From Aphrocallistes beatrix (lineage: Eukaryota > Porifera > Hexactinellida > Sceptrulophora > Aphrocallistidae), in contig OY725499.1 in assembly GCA_963281255.1 (NCBI GenBank), forward strand, positions 4,483,148-4,547,147: 64,000 nucleotides of DNA, written 5' to 3'. The position numbers were made by a program, and so were the translations under genes. The notes beneath the pieces are model-generated. The model had not been told where the DNA came from. It saw only the letters and a program-made list of their open reading frames with translations, and made no database searches. Shown in pieces: positions 48,201 through 60,208 of this stretch (within the stretch, counting starts at the first letter, position 1; every line of letters begins with the position of its first letter).

Positions 48201-51200
48201 AACTCCTAAATTAGAAATACAGTCAACTCCGCTTTATCGGGACAAGTCTCCAGGATCTGATTGGTTCTCTTGCATAGAAGTTAATACTAAATTTCTCGGT
48301 TAAATATCTAGGATCACAGTGTCGTGATTAAGCGGAGTCACCTGTATATTGAATTGCTTAAAATTCCAAATTTGGTTCTTGATATTTGGAAAGTATTTGA
48401 TGTGGTACTCCAGATAGATAGCAGGTACAATCGAAACCGTTTTCTCACTCCGGTTTATCCTTACTTATCGTTTTTTTCTTACTATTTCAGAATCTTAATT
48501 ATGTAAAAAAATCCAAATCTATATTAATTTCCATCGGGTGTTTTCTTACTGTTTGAGCCTGTAAGAAATAGTAAGAAAAACTGGTTTCGACTGATTACGT
48601 TTGAGCTATTCTACCCATTCAGTCTGTTATTCATTCAATCGATTATCTGATTCAACCAATCAAATGACCGTATTTAACTAAACAGGGAGAAACAGAAGGA
48701 ATTCAGTCAGACCCAGTGACTACATTCGGTGAGGAGTACCCGCCTAGACCCTGCAGACCCGATCAGAGAGAAGATGACGAAATAGGGTGAGTACTCTCTG
48801 CTCTTCTGTTAGGCATTAGATATCGTGCAGACTGTAACGGATTGAAAGAGGGAAATATTTGTAGTGTGAACTAGGCATATTGTGTCCTACCATCAATTTA
48901 CTAACCAATCAATCGCTAGCTCTGATTTGACAGCTGAGCATGACACTCGACAAGTGCTTGCACAGAATTAACTCATTACGACACTTAAACGCATTCATAC
49001 GGCCCTACCTCACACACGATGACGTCATCAGCCTACCCAACCCCTCCCAGCACACCAGACCTCTTGAACAGCTGACATTCTCAATCAAGGACAACTTCGC
49101 CGTTAGAAATCAACCAATGACGTGCGCGTCTGCTTTTCTCTCAGACTATAAGCCTATCCACACCGCTACTGTCGTGCAGCGCCTACTGAATGCAGGCGCG
49201 ATCCTGATTGGTCACTGTAACATGGACGAGTTCGCAATGGGCATAGCCAACCTGTCATCAAAACATGGACCTTGCTACAACCCATGGGGTAAAACCCAGC
49301 CTCATTCTGACCTGTGTGAGGAGTACCCTAGGGTGCCAGGTGGATCCTCCGGGGGAGGAGCAGTGGCAGTGCTCACGGGACAGTCAGATTTCAGTCTGGG
49401 ATCGGACACGGGGGGGTCGGTTCGTCTGCCTTCTGCCTACTGTGGGGTAGTCGGGTTTAAGCCTAGCTATGGCGCTATCAGCAGACACGGGTTAGTACCG
49501 TTGTGCTCTTCCACGGATTGTCCCGGTATAATCGCCAGAGATGTCCAAATGGTGAGAAGAGTTTTAGAAGTTATTTCAGGCGTGGATCCATTAGATTCTA
49601 ATTCTGTCAACATTCCTGAGCGTAACCACAACAACCAGACCTTGCGGATCGGACTTCCGCTGCTTAACAACGGAAGTATGGTAGAGGAATGTATGAAATT
49701 ACGCTTCAAAGAAGCACTTCAGAACTCAGAAGCTGCGTATGACGTAATCCTGGAGTCAGCTGATAGCCTCCAACATGGCCAAGTACACCGGAACCATCTA
49801 CGGAACTATGACTGATCTTAGTTCCAGTTCCAGGCGCTCCTCTTTGCTAGGTCCCACAGTCCGGTATAGGATAGTACTAGGCACTCAGTTGTCTTCTAGA
49901 GGTAACCTGCATTTGTACACTCAGGCTGTTGCTATGCGCCGTGCGATTTCAATCGCCTTAAAACGGGCGCTTAAATCTATTTATAACCCACACGGGTATG
50001 ACGTCATCATAACTCCAACCGCGTTAGGCCATGCGCCTCGTAGTGACGTCATCAAGAGCATGGGGCCAGTGGAATCTAGCCGTCTGAACTACTTCCTTTC
50101 CCCGCCTAGTTTATCCGGACTTCCAGCTGTCAGCATTCCTATTGGCTTATCCGTTGCTGGGATGCCGCTTGGTCTTCAGGTGTTTGGAGGTGTGGGGAGG
50201 GATTGGGAAGTGTTACGGGTTGCGGAAATGGTGCAAGAATGCAATAGTCACACTTCTGAAATGCGAAATGCAATGGACAGCATTCATAGTAGTATCTGCC
50301 GAACGGAATTGTAATGAACTTGTACCTTAATTAAGTACCAATCTATCTAAGTAACATATTTTATATTATTTTATAATACTGATATGCTAATATTATTCAA
50401 TTAAAAATAGTTTTGGAAAATATTGCTTTGATACTCAAGAGTAGAATTCGGATTTGTTCAGAAAACCAATCAGATTCTACTCCAGAACGCGTTTATTGTT
50501 CTATTTATAGAGAGACGACCACCATGCCAGCTGATGCACAGCCTGGAGACCAAGATGTGGCAGAGGTATTGGAGCAGTTCAGCTTCCTCAAGAGTCAGGT
50601 GAGAATCCCGCGAATCAAATTCCTAACTTGAGCAATTCATTATTTGTGATATTTTCATGCGTTTGACTGTGTCTGTGATTTGCTATGTTAACCTCGATTG
50701 GACATCCTTTCACTCAGGACATGTGCGAATGCATTTAATAATCTCACTAATTATACCATTGTGATATTAGAAATATTTAATGAACATTCCATTGTATTCT
50801 GTATTTAGTGATTCGATAATTTCACACCTGATTATGCCTAGCAACCTCTATTATGAAAGAATGTTATACTATCTAGCTAGACCAAGGAGCATCTACCTTG
50901 GGGACTATGTGGTCCAAATTTAGCACGAATCAGGCCAATATATTTTCAGGATACTAAGCATATGAACGTAGTGCATTCCAACAGCAGAGTTGCTTATCAG
51001 TGCCTACCAGCTGTGATGAGAGCTGATTGGTTGAATCAGCTGATTGACAGCTGTTCTTCTGTGTAGGAGGGAGGCAATTCAGATGATGATGGGAGCTCAG
51101 CTGATGACGAAGACGAAGCGTCTTTTGAAAGGTCGAAAGAAACCAAGAAACTGAAAACAATGCTGAACACCTTAACGCCTGAAAACGTAGCTCAGAACAC

Positions 51201-54200
51201 AGCTGATTGTGAGTGCTAGCACCACTGTTTAGGTAGCCAATCAGGTTCTAGGGTTTATGGTGCATTCTTCTAGTGAGTCCAACCTCTGAGAAGTCAGCTG
51301 AGGTAGAGTGCCACTAACACCTCCATTCTCTATCAGCTGTGATGAGCACTCGCATCTCTGATGCAAGAGTGAATGTATAGAATCTCTGTGAGGTGTTGTG
51401 TCTATTTATAGGAGAGCAGGTGGAGTGAGGGGCTACTTCCTGGAGAAATGGAGTCCATGAAGGATCAGCTGAGGAAATCCACGGAAGCTCGCAAGATGAA
51501 GAAAAACAGTTAGTCACAGTTACCATTGGTGTTAGCAACTGTTAAATTATAATGATATAGTCAGGGTCCCTTATTATGAACTAACCTCCTGGTCCCAATT
51601 TCATTTTTAGACAGGATTTGTATTGAGTAAAGTTCGCTTAATGTGAAGTATCTCTATTATGAGCAGAATTTGGTCTCCTGGTGGTTCACAATAAGCGACC
51701 CTGACTGTACTTATACGATATCACTGGCGTTGTGTTGTGTTGTGTGTTTGTTTGTTTGTTTGTTTGTTTGTTTGTTTACTTGTTTATTCACACCCAGGAC
51801 CTTCCAGAGAGGAACTAAACACGATGAGAACTGTGTTCCAGGAAGGAGAAGAAGTGTTCGATTCTGAAACTCGGACAGATCAGGTAAACTAATCTTCCCA
51901 CTCTCTCACTGTTACATCTACAGTCATCTAGCAGACATATAATAATAAATACGTATGCACATGACTACAAGAGATTATCTAGGAGCGCGAGACGCTCCTT
52001 TAGGCGTATGATTTTAAGCCCAAAAGTGTTTAGGAGCGTGAAAATTCAGAATATTATCCAATTTGCTATATATTAAAGTGAAGTTTATCGATTTAGGAAT
52101 ATGAATATTTATGGGCTTGAGACCAGGAGCGTATCACTGGAGGGCTGTATAATAGCTTGCATGACAACTATAGTCGCTAAAATATCCAAAATATCTTGCA
52201 TCTTTTGGTTGACTGTTTTAAATTAACAGAAGACTGCCATGCCGACACATTTTTAGTGCAAATATTTTCAACATTTCAGGTTTACATTTGCGCTTTGTTC
52301 TCATAGTTCACCATAGAAAAGTGTTAATGGTGCTTTGTTACATCTAAACATTTGGCAGTGATATTAAAGTTACTTTTCTCTGTGTTTAATTTCACTCAAT
52401 TATTGTAATACTCAGTTCGGTATGTTGGAAATAGTTCGCAAAAAAACGGAAATAGTTCGACTTTCCAAAAAAGGAAATAGTTCACTTTAAAGCCACCATT
52501 AATCCTAATGATAAAAAGTCGAACCATTTCTGCATTACACTCAGTTCTATTTATAGAATTCCTGTTTATTTATAGTCGCTCCTCTCTGATCCGGGGAGCA
52601 GTCAGAGCGGAGAAGTGACGTCACAAGATCCCCCGACGAGTCAGGAGGCATTCCAGCCATTCCAAGGTCTCGGAGACGCTGCTAAGGACAAAGACCTGTA
52701 CGGACCTCTAGCCATGATATCAGTGAAGGGGGGGCTAGATCTAGACGTCAGTAGAGTTCTATAATTAGCACTCTTATCTGTGCTAAGTTTAGCTACTTCC
52801 TGTTTGTGTTAGACTGGACTTGGAGATGACACGAGGCAGATGTGGGAGCACAGATTCAGTCTACAGAGGTACTATATTTAGAACTTCATGCTATTATTAG
52901 AAACATATGATGACTGGTAAGCGGAACTTTCGTCCCTACGAAATTTGTTGTTTTTCGTATGTTAATTTCGTCTCATTACAGACTAAAAAAACAGGCACTA
53001 ATATGTAAGGAACGGAAAGTGAGGCTTTTGGAGTGGAGTATTTTTGAAAAAAATAGGGTGAAAATGAGCCATTTTGATTGAGAAATCAGTATGTGCGAAA
53101 GGAACATTTAAGGGGACGAAAGTTCCGCCATTCATGATGACACACCACAGTTAAAATATATCCATGGTGTCCGTAATGTTAATCTACAATCCGTAGTCAC
53201 TACGATTCAGTCACGAGTTTGGAGTTCCATCCTTCGGAGGCGTTTCTGCTGACCGCCAGCGAAGACAACACGGTGAAGCTGTGGAACTTCGACGTGAAGG
53301 GGGGCATGGGAGGGGGCAAGAAGGCAGGGGTGGTGGACCTGGAGCCAGTTCACACCTTCAGGGGACACGAGTCAGCTGTTATCAGTCTGGCCATCAGCAA
53401 GCTCACCCCCAAGTTCTATACTGGAGACGTCTCAGGTCAGTTCGTGAATTGATTGGTTGACTAACAGAGCTGATATCTAACACAGTTACTTCCTAACTGT
53501 GTCGCAGTTTGATTCTAGTCTAGCGTTTGAGATGTAGTGCAGCTGTTGTAGAGGAATTCATTATGGCATGGACGGTGTAATGTCCCTACGTGCCATCCTA
53601 CAGAATATAACAATCCGATTCTAATTTGTATGCAGATCCTTTATAGTGTAGAACTAACTGTCTTAGATATTCAGTTTCATTAGTATTTGACTCAATTTTT
53701 GCATGTACAGTCACAGTCGCTTATTATGAACTAACCTCCTGGTCCCGATTTCATTTTTAGATAGGATTTGTATTGAATCAAGTTCGCTTAATATGAAGTA
53801 TCTCTATTATGAACAGAATTTTGGTCCCCTGGTGATTCACAATAAGCGACCCTGACTGTATAATTTAATATTATAAATTATGTCCCGCTAAATGGGAACT
53901 GAATGAGTATCTCCACGAGTATAACATCCAATCACACTGCAGGGAATATCTGCACATGGAATCTTAACACCTCTCTCACTCCCTACGACGAGTTCGATCC
54001 TCAGCTGTTGGAGGAGACCACGGTGGGACACCAGAATGCCATCTGGGACCTGGTGGTGCACCCCACTCAGGACCTGCTCATCTCAGCCGGAGCAGACGGC
54101 GTATGTAAGCTCTGGAAGCCTTTCAACGTGGCTGAGTTCATAATGGGAGAAGATGGAAGTGAGTTGGTACGGTGTTGTGTGTGGAACAGCTTAACCGTAT

Positions 54201-56056
54201 GCTACCATGTGAATGGAACAGCTTCACCGTATGCTACCATGTGAATGGAACAGCTTAACCGTATGCTACCATGTGAATGGAACAGCTTAACCGTATGCTA
54301 CCATGGGAATGGAACAGCTTAACCGTATGCTACCATGGGAATGGAACAGCTTAACCGTATGCTACCATGTGAATGGAACAGCTTAACCGTATGCTACCAT
54401 GGGAATGGAACAGTCAAAATATGTGAAATCTGTGAAAATCGCACGTAATTTACATTTTTAACTTTGGAAATATTCTTCTTTGCAGTGAGAAAAAGCTACA
54501 AAGCAACCCAACTCTTACATCTGATAAAATACTGATCTTCTCATATATTTCTAGTTTCGCTGCATACTAACTGTAATTCCTGAGCTAACATTCTAGATAA
54601 CTTCCAGCCTACTTCCCTCTGCATCATCGCATCAGACCCTAACCTCCTCGCAGTCTCCTACTCCAATGCTAGGTGTGCTATATTCGACATCAACACAGAG
54701 AAGATGGTGACCACACTCAAGTCCTATGCTTCTTATGGTGAGAGACAGAGTTAGCTATTGATTGGTTGTTAAGATTAATGTTTTATTCATTCCTGATTCG
54801 TTCTATCAAGGCTGGATTCTGATAACCGCCATCAATCTCTGTTTACGGTTAAGCAAATCTTAGATCGGTTAGCCGATCTGCTTTATTTTCGAAATATTTA
54901 CACTAATTTCATTGTTTTTCTACGGAGATTCAAGAATATTATAATTTCTATTTTTTTAATCATATAGTATATTTCGAGACCATATTACTAAATTTTTCAA
55001 TATCAAGTTAAAGATTTGTCCAAAAATCCATATTTCACCCAATTAGTTTTGACATCGGTTAACCGCCCTGGAGGAAACCAAATAACCGAACCCTAAAATC
55101 GGTTAACCATCCCTGGTTCTATTCTTCCTAGACAATCCATCCATGCTTGAATCTAAAATTAGAACATGACTGATTCTTTAATGTGTCCTAGATGGCACGG
55201 TGGGTACTCAGATCAACCGCATCGCGTCCCACCCCACTGCCCCCATCCTCGTGACCGCACACGAAGACAAGCAGGTCAGCTTCTTCGACCACAAATCAGG
55301 TTAGCTATAAATAGAACAAGGCTTCCTTCCTGAATTCCATTTCCTACCAATGAATTGTTTGGGAGTTTGAGGCACTCCTTATTTATCGATCCGAGGGTGT
55401 GAAAATTAGATTGGTATTAGGAGCATATGATTTCTAATAGAGATTACTTATATGTTAGCTGCCAGTGTATCGGCGAGATTTTAAACTCCTTGAAGTTGTA
55501 TTAGATCTCATTAATGCCGACTTATGAGTACATACATCCTTCTAATTATAGTACAACTATCGTGATTGATAGAAATTCTCACTTTTCAAATCGTATCACT
55601 AGTTTGAATGCATCAAATCTGGCATACATACTGAACATTACAGAGATTAATGCTGTATGACACAGGACTGTGTAACGCTATGCTATGTTGTAGGAGATCT
55701 CATCCACTCCATGATAGCACACCAGGATGCTGTAACCGGATTGGATATAGACCCGCAAGGCCTATTCGCACTCACGAGTGGTAAGCCTTCTGTAATGGAC
55801 TGCTGACATTCTTTGAATTGTTCTTAAGACGATGACCTGATTGGTTCGGAGATAACACTGTTGTTCGTATTTAGGTCACGATCGTTCTCTTCGTATCTGG
55901 GACTTCCAATCAAAATCCTGCATCCAGGAGATATCCACACACTGGAGCAAATTCGACCAAGGGGTTACAGACGTCAGGTTCCATCCTATTCAGCCGTTCT
56001 TCGCTAGCGGAGGCGCTGACTCCCTCGCAAAGATCTTCATGAGGCGAAAGGACTGA
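45224..56056 (+). CDS. STRN: Striatin, 19 exons, 772 residues
   Basis: Striatin is the B-triple-prime regulatory subunit of PP2A and scaffold of STRIPAK, which recruits MST/GCK kinases. Exons: 45224-45409, 46571-46674, 47113-47183, 47662-47719, 47831-47987, 48686-48786, 50511-50598, 51067-51208, 51274-51302, 51412-51508, 51798-51883, 52576-52746, 52813-52868, 53197-53435, 53943-54158, 54597-54737, 55192-55299, 55694-55780, 55875-56056. All phases agree. The length matches human striatin (780). Seen are the N-terminal IPGVLHF caveolin-binding-like motif, the coiled coil (WELERAELQ to IKMLEFALKQER), LRQYLRELGYTEG, an acidic middle, and six exons of C-terminal WD40 repeats (TASEDNTVKLWNF; SAGADGVCKLW; GHDRSLRIWDF). 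Acceptors of exons 7 and 10 are exactly CTATTTATAG. Intron 6 encloses the GatA-like gene. Confidence 0.97.
45437..45565. repeat. GTGGTCAGGTTGAAAC repeat in striatin intron 1
   Basis: Related in reverse to the insertion at 43573-43711; contains several AGTGGTCA motifs. Confidence 0.5.
46890..47052. mobile_element. hAT-like MITE, AGGCGTAACT ends
   Basis: CATAGGCGTAACTCCAGGGG at one end and AGTTACGCCTCTG at the other, with GTGGCAGGGG and its inverse. Striatin intron 2. Confidence 0.65.
48000..48110. repeat. Dispersed GCGCCTA repeat, copy 2
   Basis: Begins 8-12 bp after the exon 5 donor of striatin; otherwise as 13769-13971. Confidence 0.65.
48218..48346. mobile_element. Family A-related MITE in striatin intron 5
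   Basis: TACAGTCAACTCCGCTTTAT start, AAGCGGAGTCACCTGTA end; shortened core. Confidence 0.7.
48940..50314 (+). pseudogene. QRSL1: GatA/QRSL1-like amidotransferase subunit A, frameshifted
   Basis: Mitochondrial glutamyl-tRNA(Gln) amidotransferase subunit A releases ammonia from glutamine for the GatCAB transamidation. Two overlapping frames carry one protein: 48940-49815 encodes the N-terminal two thirds with the amidase catalytic set (Lys50 in SIKDN, Ser136 in GGSSGGG, Ser160 in SDTGGS); 49775-50314, shifted by one base, holds the rest (VRYRIVLGT, DVIITPTALG, SGLPAVSIPIGLS, LGLQVFGG). Between them about 15 residues usual in the family (SLPHT...YY) are absent and the frame breaks near 49750-49775. 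The N-terminus is short; an acceptor-like CAG just before the ATG leaves room for an upstream exon. Lack of visible introns and position inside striatin intron 6, same strand, suggest a retrocopy. It is either a pseudogene or a gene with a sequence error at the break; conservation elsewhere is good. Confidence 0.8.
51557..51709. mobile_element. Family B MITE in striatin intron 10
   Basis: TATAGTCAGGGTCCCTTATT start, AATAAGCGACCCTGACTGTA end. Confidence 0.8.
51970..52158. mobile_element. hAT-like element, AGGAGCG family, copy 4
   Basis: Starts CAAGAGATTATCTAGGAGCG and ends near TGTATAATAGCTTG; flanks CATGACTA and CATGACAA agree at 7 of 8 bases. Confidence 0.7.
52424..52540. mobile_element. 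MITE with GGAAATGGTTCGACTTT ends, copy 3
   Basis: GGAAATAGTTCGCAAAAAAAC on the left, AAAAAGTCGAACCATTTCTG on the right. Confidence 0.6.
52915..53133. mobile_element. MITE with perfect 8-bp duplication after striatin exon 13
   Basis: Inverted ends with GCGGAACTTTCGTCCC; ATGATGAC directly at 52907-52914 and 53134-53141. Confidence 0.8.
53706..53860. mobile_element. Family B MITE in striatin intron 14
   Basis: TACAGTCACAGTCGCTTATT start, GCGACCCTGACTGTA end. Confidence 0.8.
54175..54415 (+). repeat. 32-bp minisatellite in striatin intron 15
   Basis: Seven to eight copies of a 32-bp unit (GAATGGAACAGCTTAACCGT then ATGCTACCATGT), starting about 20 bp after the exon 15 donor. Confidence 0.9.
54810..55120. 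repeat. Inverted GGTTAACCG repeat in striatin intron 16
   Basis: ATAACCGCCAT...GGTTAGCCGATC on the left and CATCGGTTAACCGCCCTGG...ATCGGTTAACCATCCCTGG on the right; a possible hAT-type relic. Confidence 0.5.
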
Positions 56057-56648
56057 AAGGGTCTCTGCTTTTAATGTAGCTATTAATAGCCTATACTAGT
56101 CTCATGTTATCCTGGACCTATTATTAGAATGGTGTGTCATTATATTGTATAATGATTGATTGCTAACTTTTTCGAGTTTTCGAGGTAGAAAAACTGTCTA
56201 GAGAAATAGCTCTGATTGGGCAGAAAATTTTAAAGCAAGAAACTCGTATTACGTTCCTCTATAAAAACATCAACAGTGATTTAGTTATTCTGTCTAGAAT
56301 GGGGAAGTGAAATATTCTAGATTTTAGGGAGGAAAATATGACAGTAAAACGGGTTATAATCGTATATCGCAAAATTTATATAATTACTAAATTTATATAA
56401 TTAATTACTAGCATCGGTTTTGTTGACGAAAAAGTTAGAAATACGCGAGGTTTGTAAGGTTCTAATTAAAAAAATACCGTTAAAATTGGTTATTAATAAC
56501 AAGGAATAAGGAATTGGTGCTAATAAAGAATCGACCAGATAGGGCGAAATTTGTTCGTAATAAATCAGTTCAAATGCATTTTCTCGTAACGATATTTATG
56601 AATGTATTAGTTACATTCATGCTGATGGATCAGACATATCCAGCCAGA

Positions 56649-56772
56649 TACAGTCAGGGTCGCTTATTATGAATACCTTAGGGATCAAAAAATTTGTTCA
56701 TTATAGAGACTTCAAACCTGTTGAATTGGGATCCGAGTTAGTTCATAATAAACGAATGTTCATATTAAGAAG
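56649..56772. mobile_element. Truncated family B MITE
   Basis: TACAGTCAGGGTCGCTTATT start; the right end is degenerate. Confidence 0.65.
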
Positions 56773-56794
56773 AAACATTAAATCAGGTGTGTCA

Positions 56795-56938
56795 AACTCG
56801 AATCGGATAGTGGCCTAATTTCATAACCCCAGCTCTTCTCCGGGCCATGATAGAAATGAATAGATTTTAACTATTGAGTCGTTCAATTATAATATTTTTT
56901 CACAACTGGCTGGCGGGCCACCAGTTTGACACGCATGC
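56795..56938. mobile_element. hAT-like MITE, CAGGTGTGTCAAAC ends
   Basis: CAGGTGTGTCAAACTCG start, AGTTTGACACGCATG end. Flanking CATTAAAT and CATTAGAT agree at 7 of 8 bases. Confidence 0.75.
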
Positions 56939-57068
56939 ATTAGATCGTCCAAAGATATTGCAATCAACACATTGTTTAATTAAATTGACCACGTCTAATA
57001 AAAGTTTAGGTAGCTTATTATTTGGATGAGAATGGAAAATAAGTGATTGATAAAGAATACTTTTCTAA

Positions 57069-57283
57069 CAAATCTCTTTTATTTTTAGAATAAGGGCATC
57101 GGATAGACACCCAGAGCATAGAGCTCAACTTACCTGTATTTAGTTTTGATTTGAAGTTTTGAAAGTAGTTTTTTTAAGCACTGAATTTAGTATAACGCTA
57201 GCTTATAATACAGTTTCATTGCAATCACGTTATGGGTCTGTTTTAATGAAGCTATTCTATGCATTGTTTCAATACAATGGATT
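57069..57283 (-). ncRNA. Dispersed splice-donor/hairpin element, copy B
   Basis: Minus-strand copy of the element at 19483-19696; the donor CAG|GTAAGT and both hairpins are unchanged. Confidence 0.3.
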
Positions 57284-57545
57284 CCATTGTTATAGCATAC
57301 TTGCTTGAAAAGATGAAGTTAAACTGATTACCCTAGAACATTTGATTTATAGGAACCAATTCCATATTATTAGTACGGTAATTCAGTATAAACAACTACA
57401 CACTCATTCATCATATCATCATATCATCATATCATTATTTTGGGCTCAATTTTGTTCCAGAATACAAAAATATTCAAATCCTCATAGAAATATGATATCC
57501 AAACGAAATGTATGTTCTAAATAAATTGGAATGTATAAATTAAAG

Positions 57546-57837
57546 TACAGTAGGACGTCAGTTATCCAAACGGGTTGGGACCGCGGGGGTTCGGATAACT
57601 GAAGTTGTTATGTGATTATATAGAAAAGTTGGTCAGTAGTACTAAGAAGTCATAATAAGAATGTGGATAAAATACTAATTAACTTATGTAGGTATCATCA
57701 ATAGTATATAAAATGATGGCAGTGTAATAATTTCAATTCTCAACTCAGGATGCATCATTTATACATTTATTATATTTTAGTTTGGTCAACCAAGGGGTTC
57801 GGATAACTGAAGTTCGGATAACTGACGTTCTACTGTA
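57546..57837. mobile_element. Pogo/Tigger-type MITE, family D
   Basis: TACAGTAGGACGTCAGTTAT start, GATAACTGACGTTCTACTGTA end; repeated GGTTCGGATAACTGAAGTT inside. Confidence 0.8.
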
Positions 57838-58001
57838 TAACTCATTCTTGCAAACGTACATATCCTATGAAACTACAACATTAATTTAAGGAAAATATTG
57901 TAGAAGCAAAAATTTCAGTTGAGCACCCATCAACTACATAGTTTCAGCCGTCTGTAGTGTAATATTTATGCGTAAAACAAATGATTCTTCGTTCTATAGA
58001 G

Positions 58002-58211
58002 GAATCCATTGTATAGAACAATGCATAGAATAGCTTCATTAAAACAGACCCATAACATGATTGCAATGAAACTGTATTATAAGCTAGCGTTATTCTAAAC
58101 TCAGTGCTTAAAAAAAACTACTTTACAAACTTCAAACAAAACTTAATACAGGTAAGTTGAGCTCTATGCTCTGGGTATCTATCCGATGCCCTTATTTTAA
58201 AAATAAAAGAG
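58002..58211 (+). ncRNA. Dispersed splice-donor/hairpin element, copy C
   Basis: Third copy. One base of the longer stem is changed (GGGTATC for GGGTGTC), turning a G-U pair into A-U against GATGCCC, so pairing is kept. Confidence 0.3.
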
Positions 58212-58734
58212 TTTTTCCAATTGTTCTTGACTACTTCCATTCTCTCACATTCTTGCATTATCTTTTTGAACTCCGTCTTTCCCTGAACAAAATTACACCG
58301 GTTGCTTTTGATAAGATACAAACATTCTACACATGTAGAGTAGATAGACAAAATGTTATAGCTCGTATTTTTTATATTTTTTAATAATTAGTTGAGATCG
58401 TTTCTCTTGCAAAAGCAAGTGTAATAATCCTATACGGCGCTTACGGGTCTAAGGTGTACGAAAAATAAGCGTCGGGGCTCTTATTCAGGGAAAGACGGTA
58501 CTTGTGTTCATCACAATCCTTAATCCGAACGATGGCCTAGTTTCTATCAACAGCAGTAATTACACAAATAACGCACACCAGCTATCTAGTATATTCATTG
58601 ATTGTCAGTGCATCGCATCCTTTTACAACTTGACACTATTCTGTCTATAACAGCCATTGTGATCATTCCCTTGGATAACTGTTATAGACAGGTTCGATTG
58701 TATGTTCAAACTTGTATTTCTTTGCATAAGAGCA

Positions 58735-58896
58735 TACAGTCGACTCCGCTTAATAGGGTGACATCGGTCAGAGAACATTTTGGCCCGATTAAGCGGAGAG
58801 CCCTATTAATAACCGAAAATATTTTGTATTAGCTTATATGTGTGAGAGCTATTTCGGTCCTGTCAAAAGTGACCCAATTAAGCGATGCCGATTGTA
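58735..58896. mobile_element. Family A MITE
   Basis: TACAGTCGACTCCGCTTAAT start; inverted end slightly diverged (AAGCGATGCCGATTGTA). Confidence 0.75.
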
Positions 58897-58991
58897 TTTT
58901 ACTTTACAACAACAGCAATTCTCAGCCTTTTTGGCGTTGGTACTTCTATACAATTTTCTTACTCTTCATCTATTAACTATATTGCAAAGTT

Positions 58992-59135
58992 CGGAGGACG
59001 TCCCACTTTTTTCTCTCTTCTATTGAGCTAATTCTGAGTGTTTTGATTCTATGTATAATACTTTTCTATTGCGTCCCGCCATGTCCCGAGAAATTCAACG
59101 CTGCGTCCCGCTTTTATCATGGCTCAAGTTGGCAT
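58992..59135. mobile_element. MITE, GTCCCGC family, copy 2
   Basis: CTTCTATTGAGCTAATTCT and CGCCATGTCCCGAGAAATTC as in 6833-7038; left end truncated. Confidence 0.6.
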
Positions 59136-60208
59136 TATACCCCAGGCTGTGAACACTTGTAGTATGCGTAAGAGAAGAATTTGATATCTTACCCGTTCCA
59201 ACACTTCACTGTTCTCGCAACCCTAACAACACAGATTAGATTTGCACTTCTTGTCCATCTGTGCTATGCACTAGTACTACTACATGATGTTAGTAGGGAA
59301 TCAGTGAGATAAATAGACTATCAGAGTCTACAGTGCACTCCTCTGATAGTCTATCTACTGTCTATAATCTCCAAAATTTTGTATTATGTTTTCGTGAATG
59401 ACTTCACGGACATAGCAAGAGTGGTGGAAGTCAGTCCACTCAGATCATGGCCTGACCATTTTCGTCATAGGGAGTTTTATCTTTTATTATAAATGTCTAT
59501 AATAGCGAAATTCTATTGGACTATCTAGGTACCCGCCTTCAAACTTCTGAATTTGTGTCTGGGATGGAGGAAGAGAGTTTATTACAGTAGATATTGGGTA
59601 TAGCTTTATTCTGTTCGAGAGGCTGCGTCGATGATATCCATACAAATTTTATTGGATGTAGTGATCATTTGGCCCATAATTGCCTGCCCCTCACTATATC
59701 CAGTATATAATGTGTTACCATTTCTTCTATGGTCTCATTGTCAAGTATTTTCTATCACTTGGAATACTTTTTTTCAGCTTCAAGTTATTGAGCTAAAATT
59801 GCTATTAGGAGCCTCAATATTGGAACTTATGTCGGAGAATGAGAGTATTTAGAGTAGTTAGGTTAGGTCAAAGCATACTTTACGTCGTCCCCTGCTTGCC
59901 TATTAGCAAGCGATGTAGATTATTTCAAGTATTAACTATCAGTATGTTTAGCACCTCACCCAGACTGTAAACCACCTGAGAACATATCAGCATGGATTCG
60001 GGAGTATATAAATCTATAAACTTTTTAACTTTAACAATATTGTTTCAAGGTCTCAATAAGTTTGTTCCCTGTTGCTTTGTGTTAGCGCTCTATTCTATGT
60101 ACGCTATAAGGTATGGCTACCATTACGTAGGTATATTATCCTGTGATGTCAAGTCTATTTAGTGTTTGTTAGATCTGTTCAATACTATCTAGCTGATTAT
60201 TGAGCAGT

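Larger units (their letters stand above)
56057..60208. other. Intergenic, repeat-filled region after striatin
   Basis: No coding exon supported. CTATTAATAG lies 23 bp after the striatin stop. Repeats are listed separately; between them the DNA is A+T-rich and featureless to me. Confidence 0.5.

Noticed and set aside
57069-57283. U1 snRNA gene suggested by ACTTACCTG
   Set aside because: That word is only the complement of a strong splice donor; U1 stem I and a properly placed Sm site are absent.
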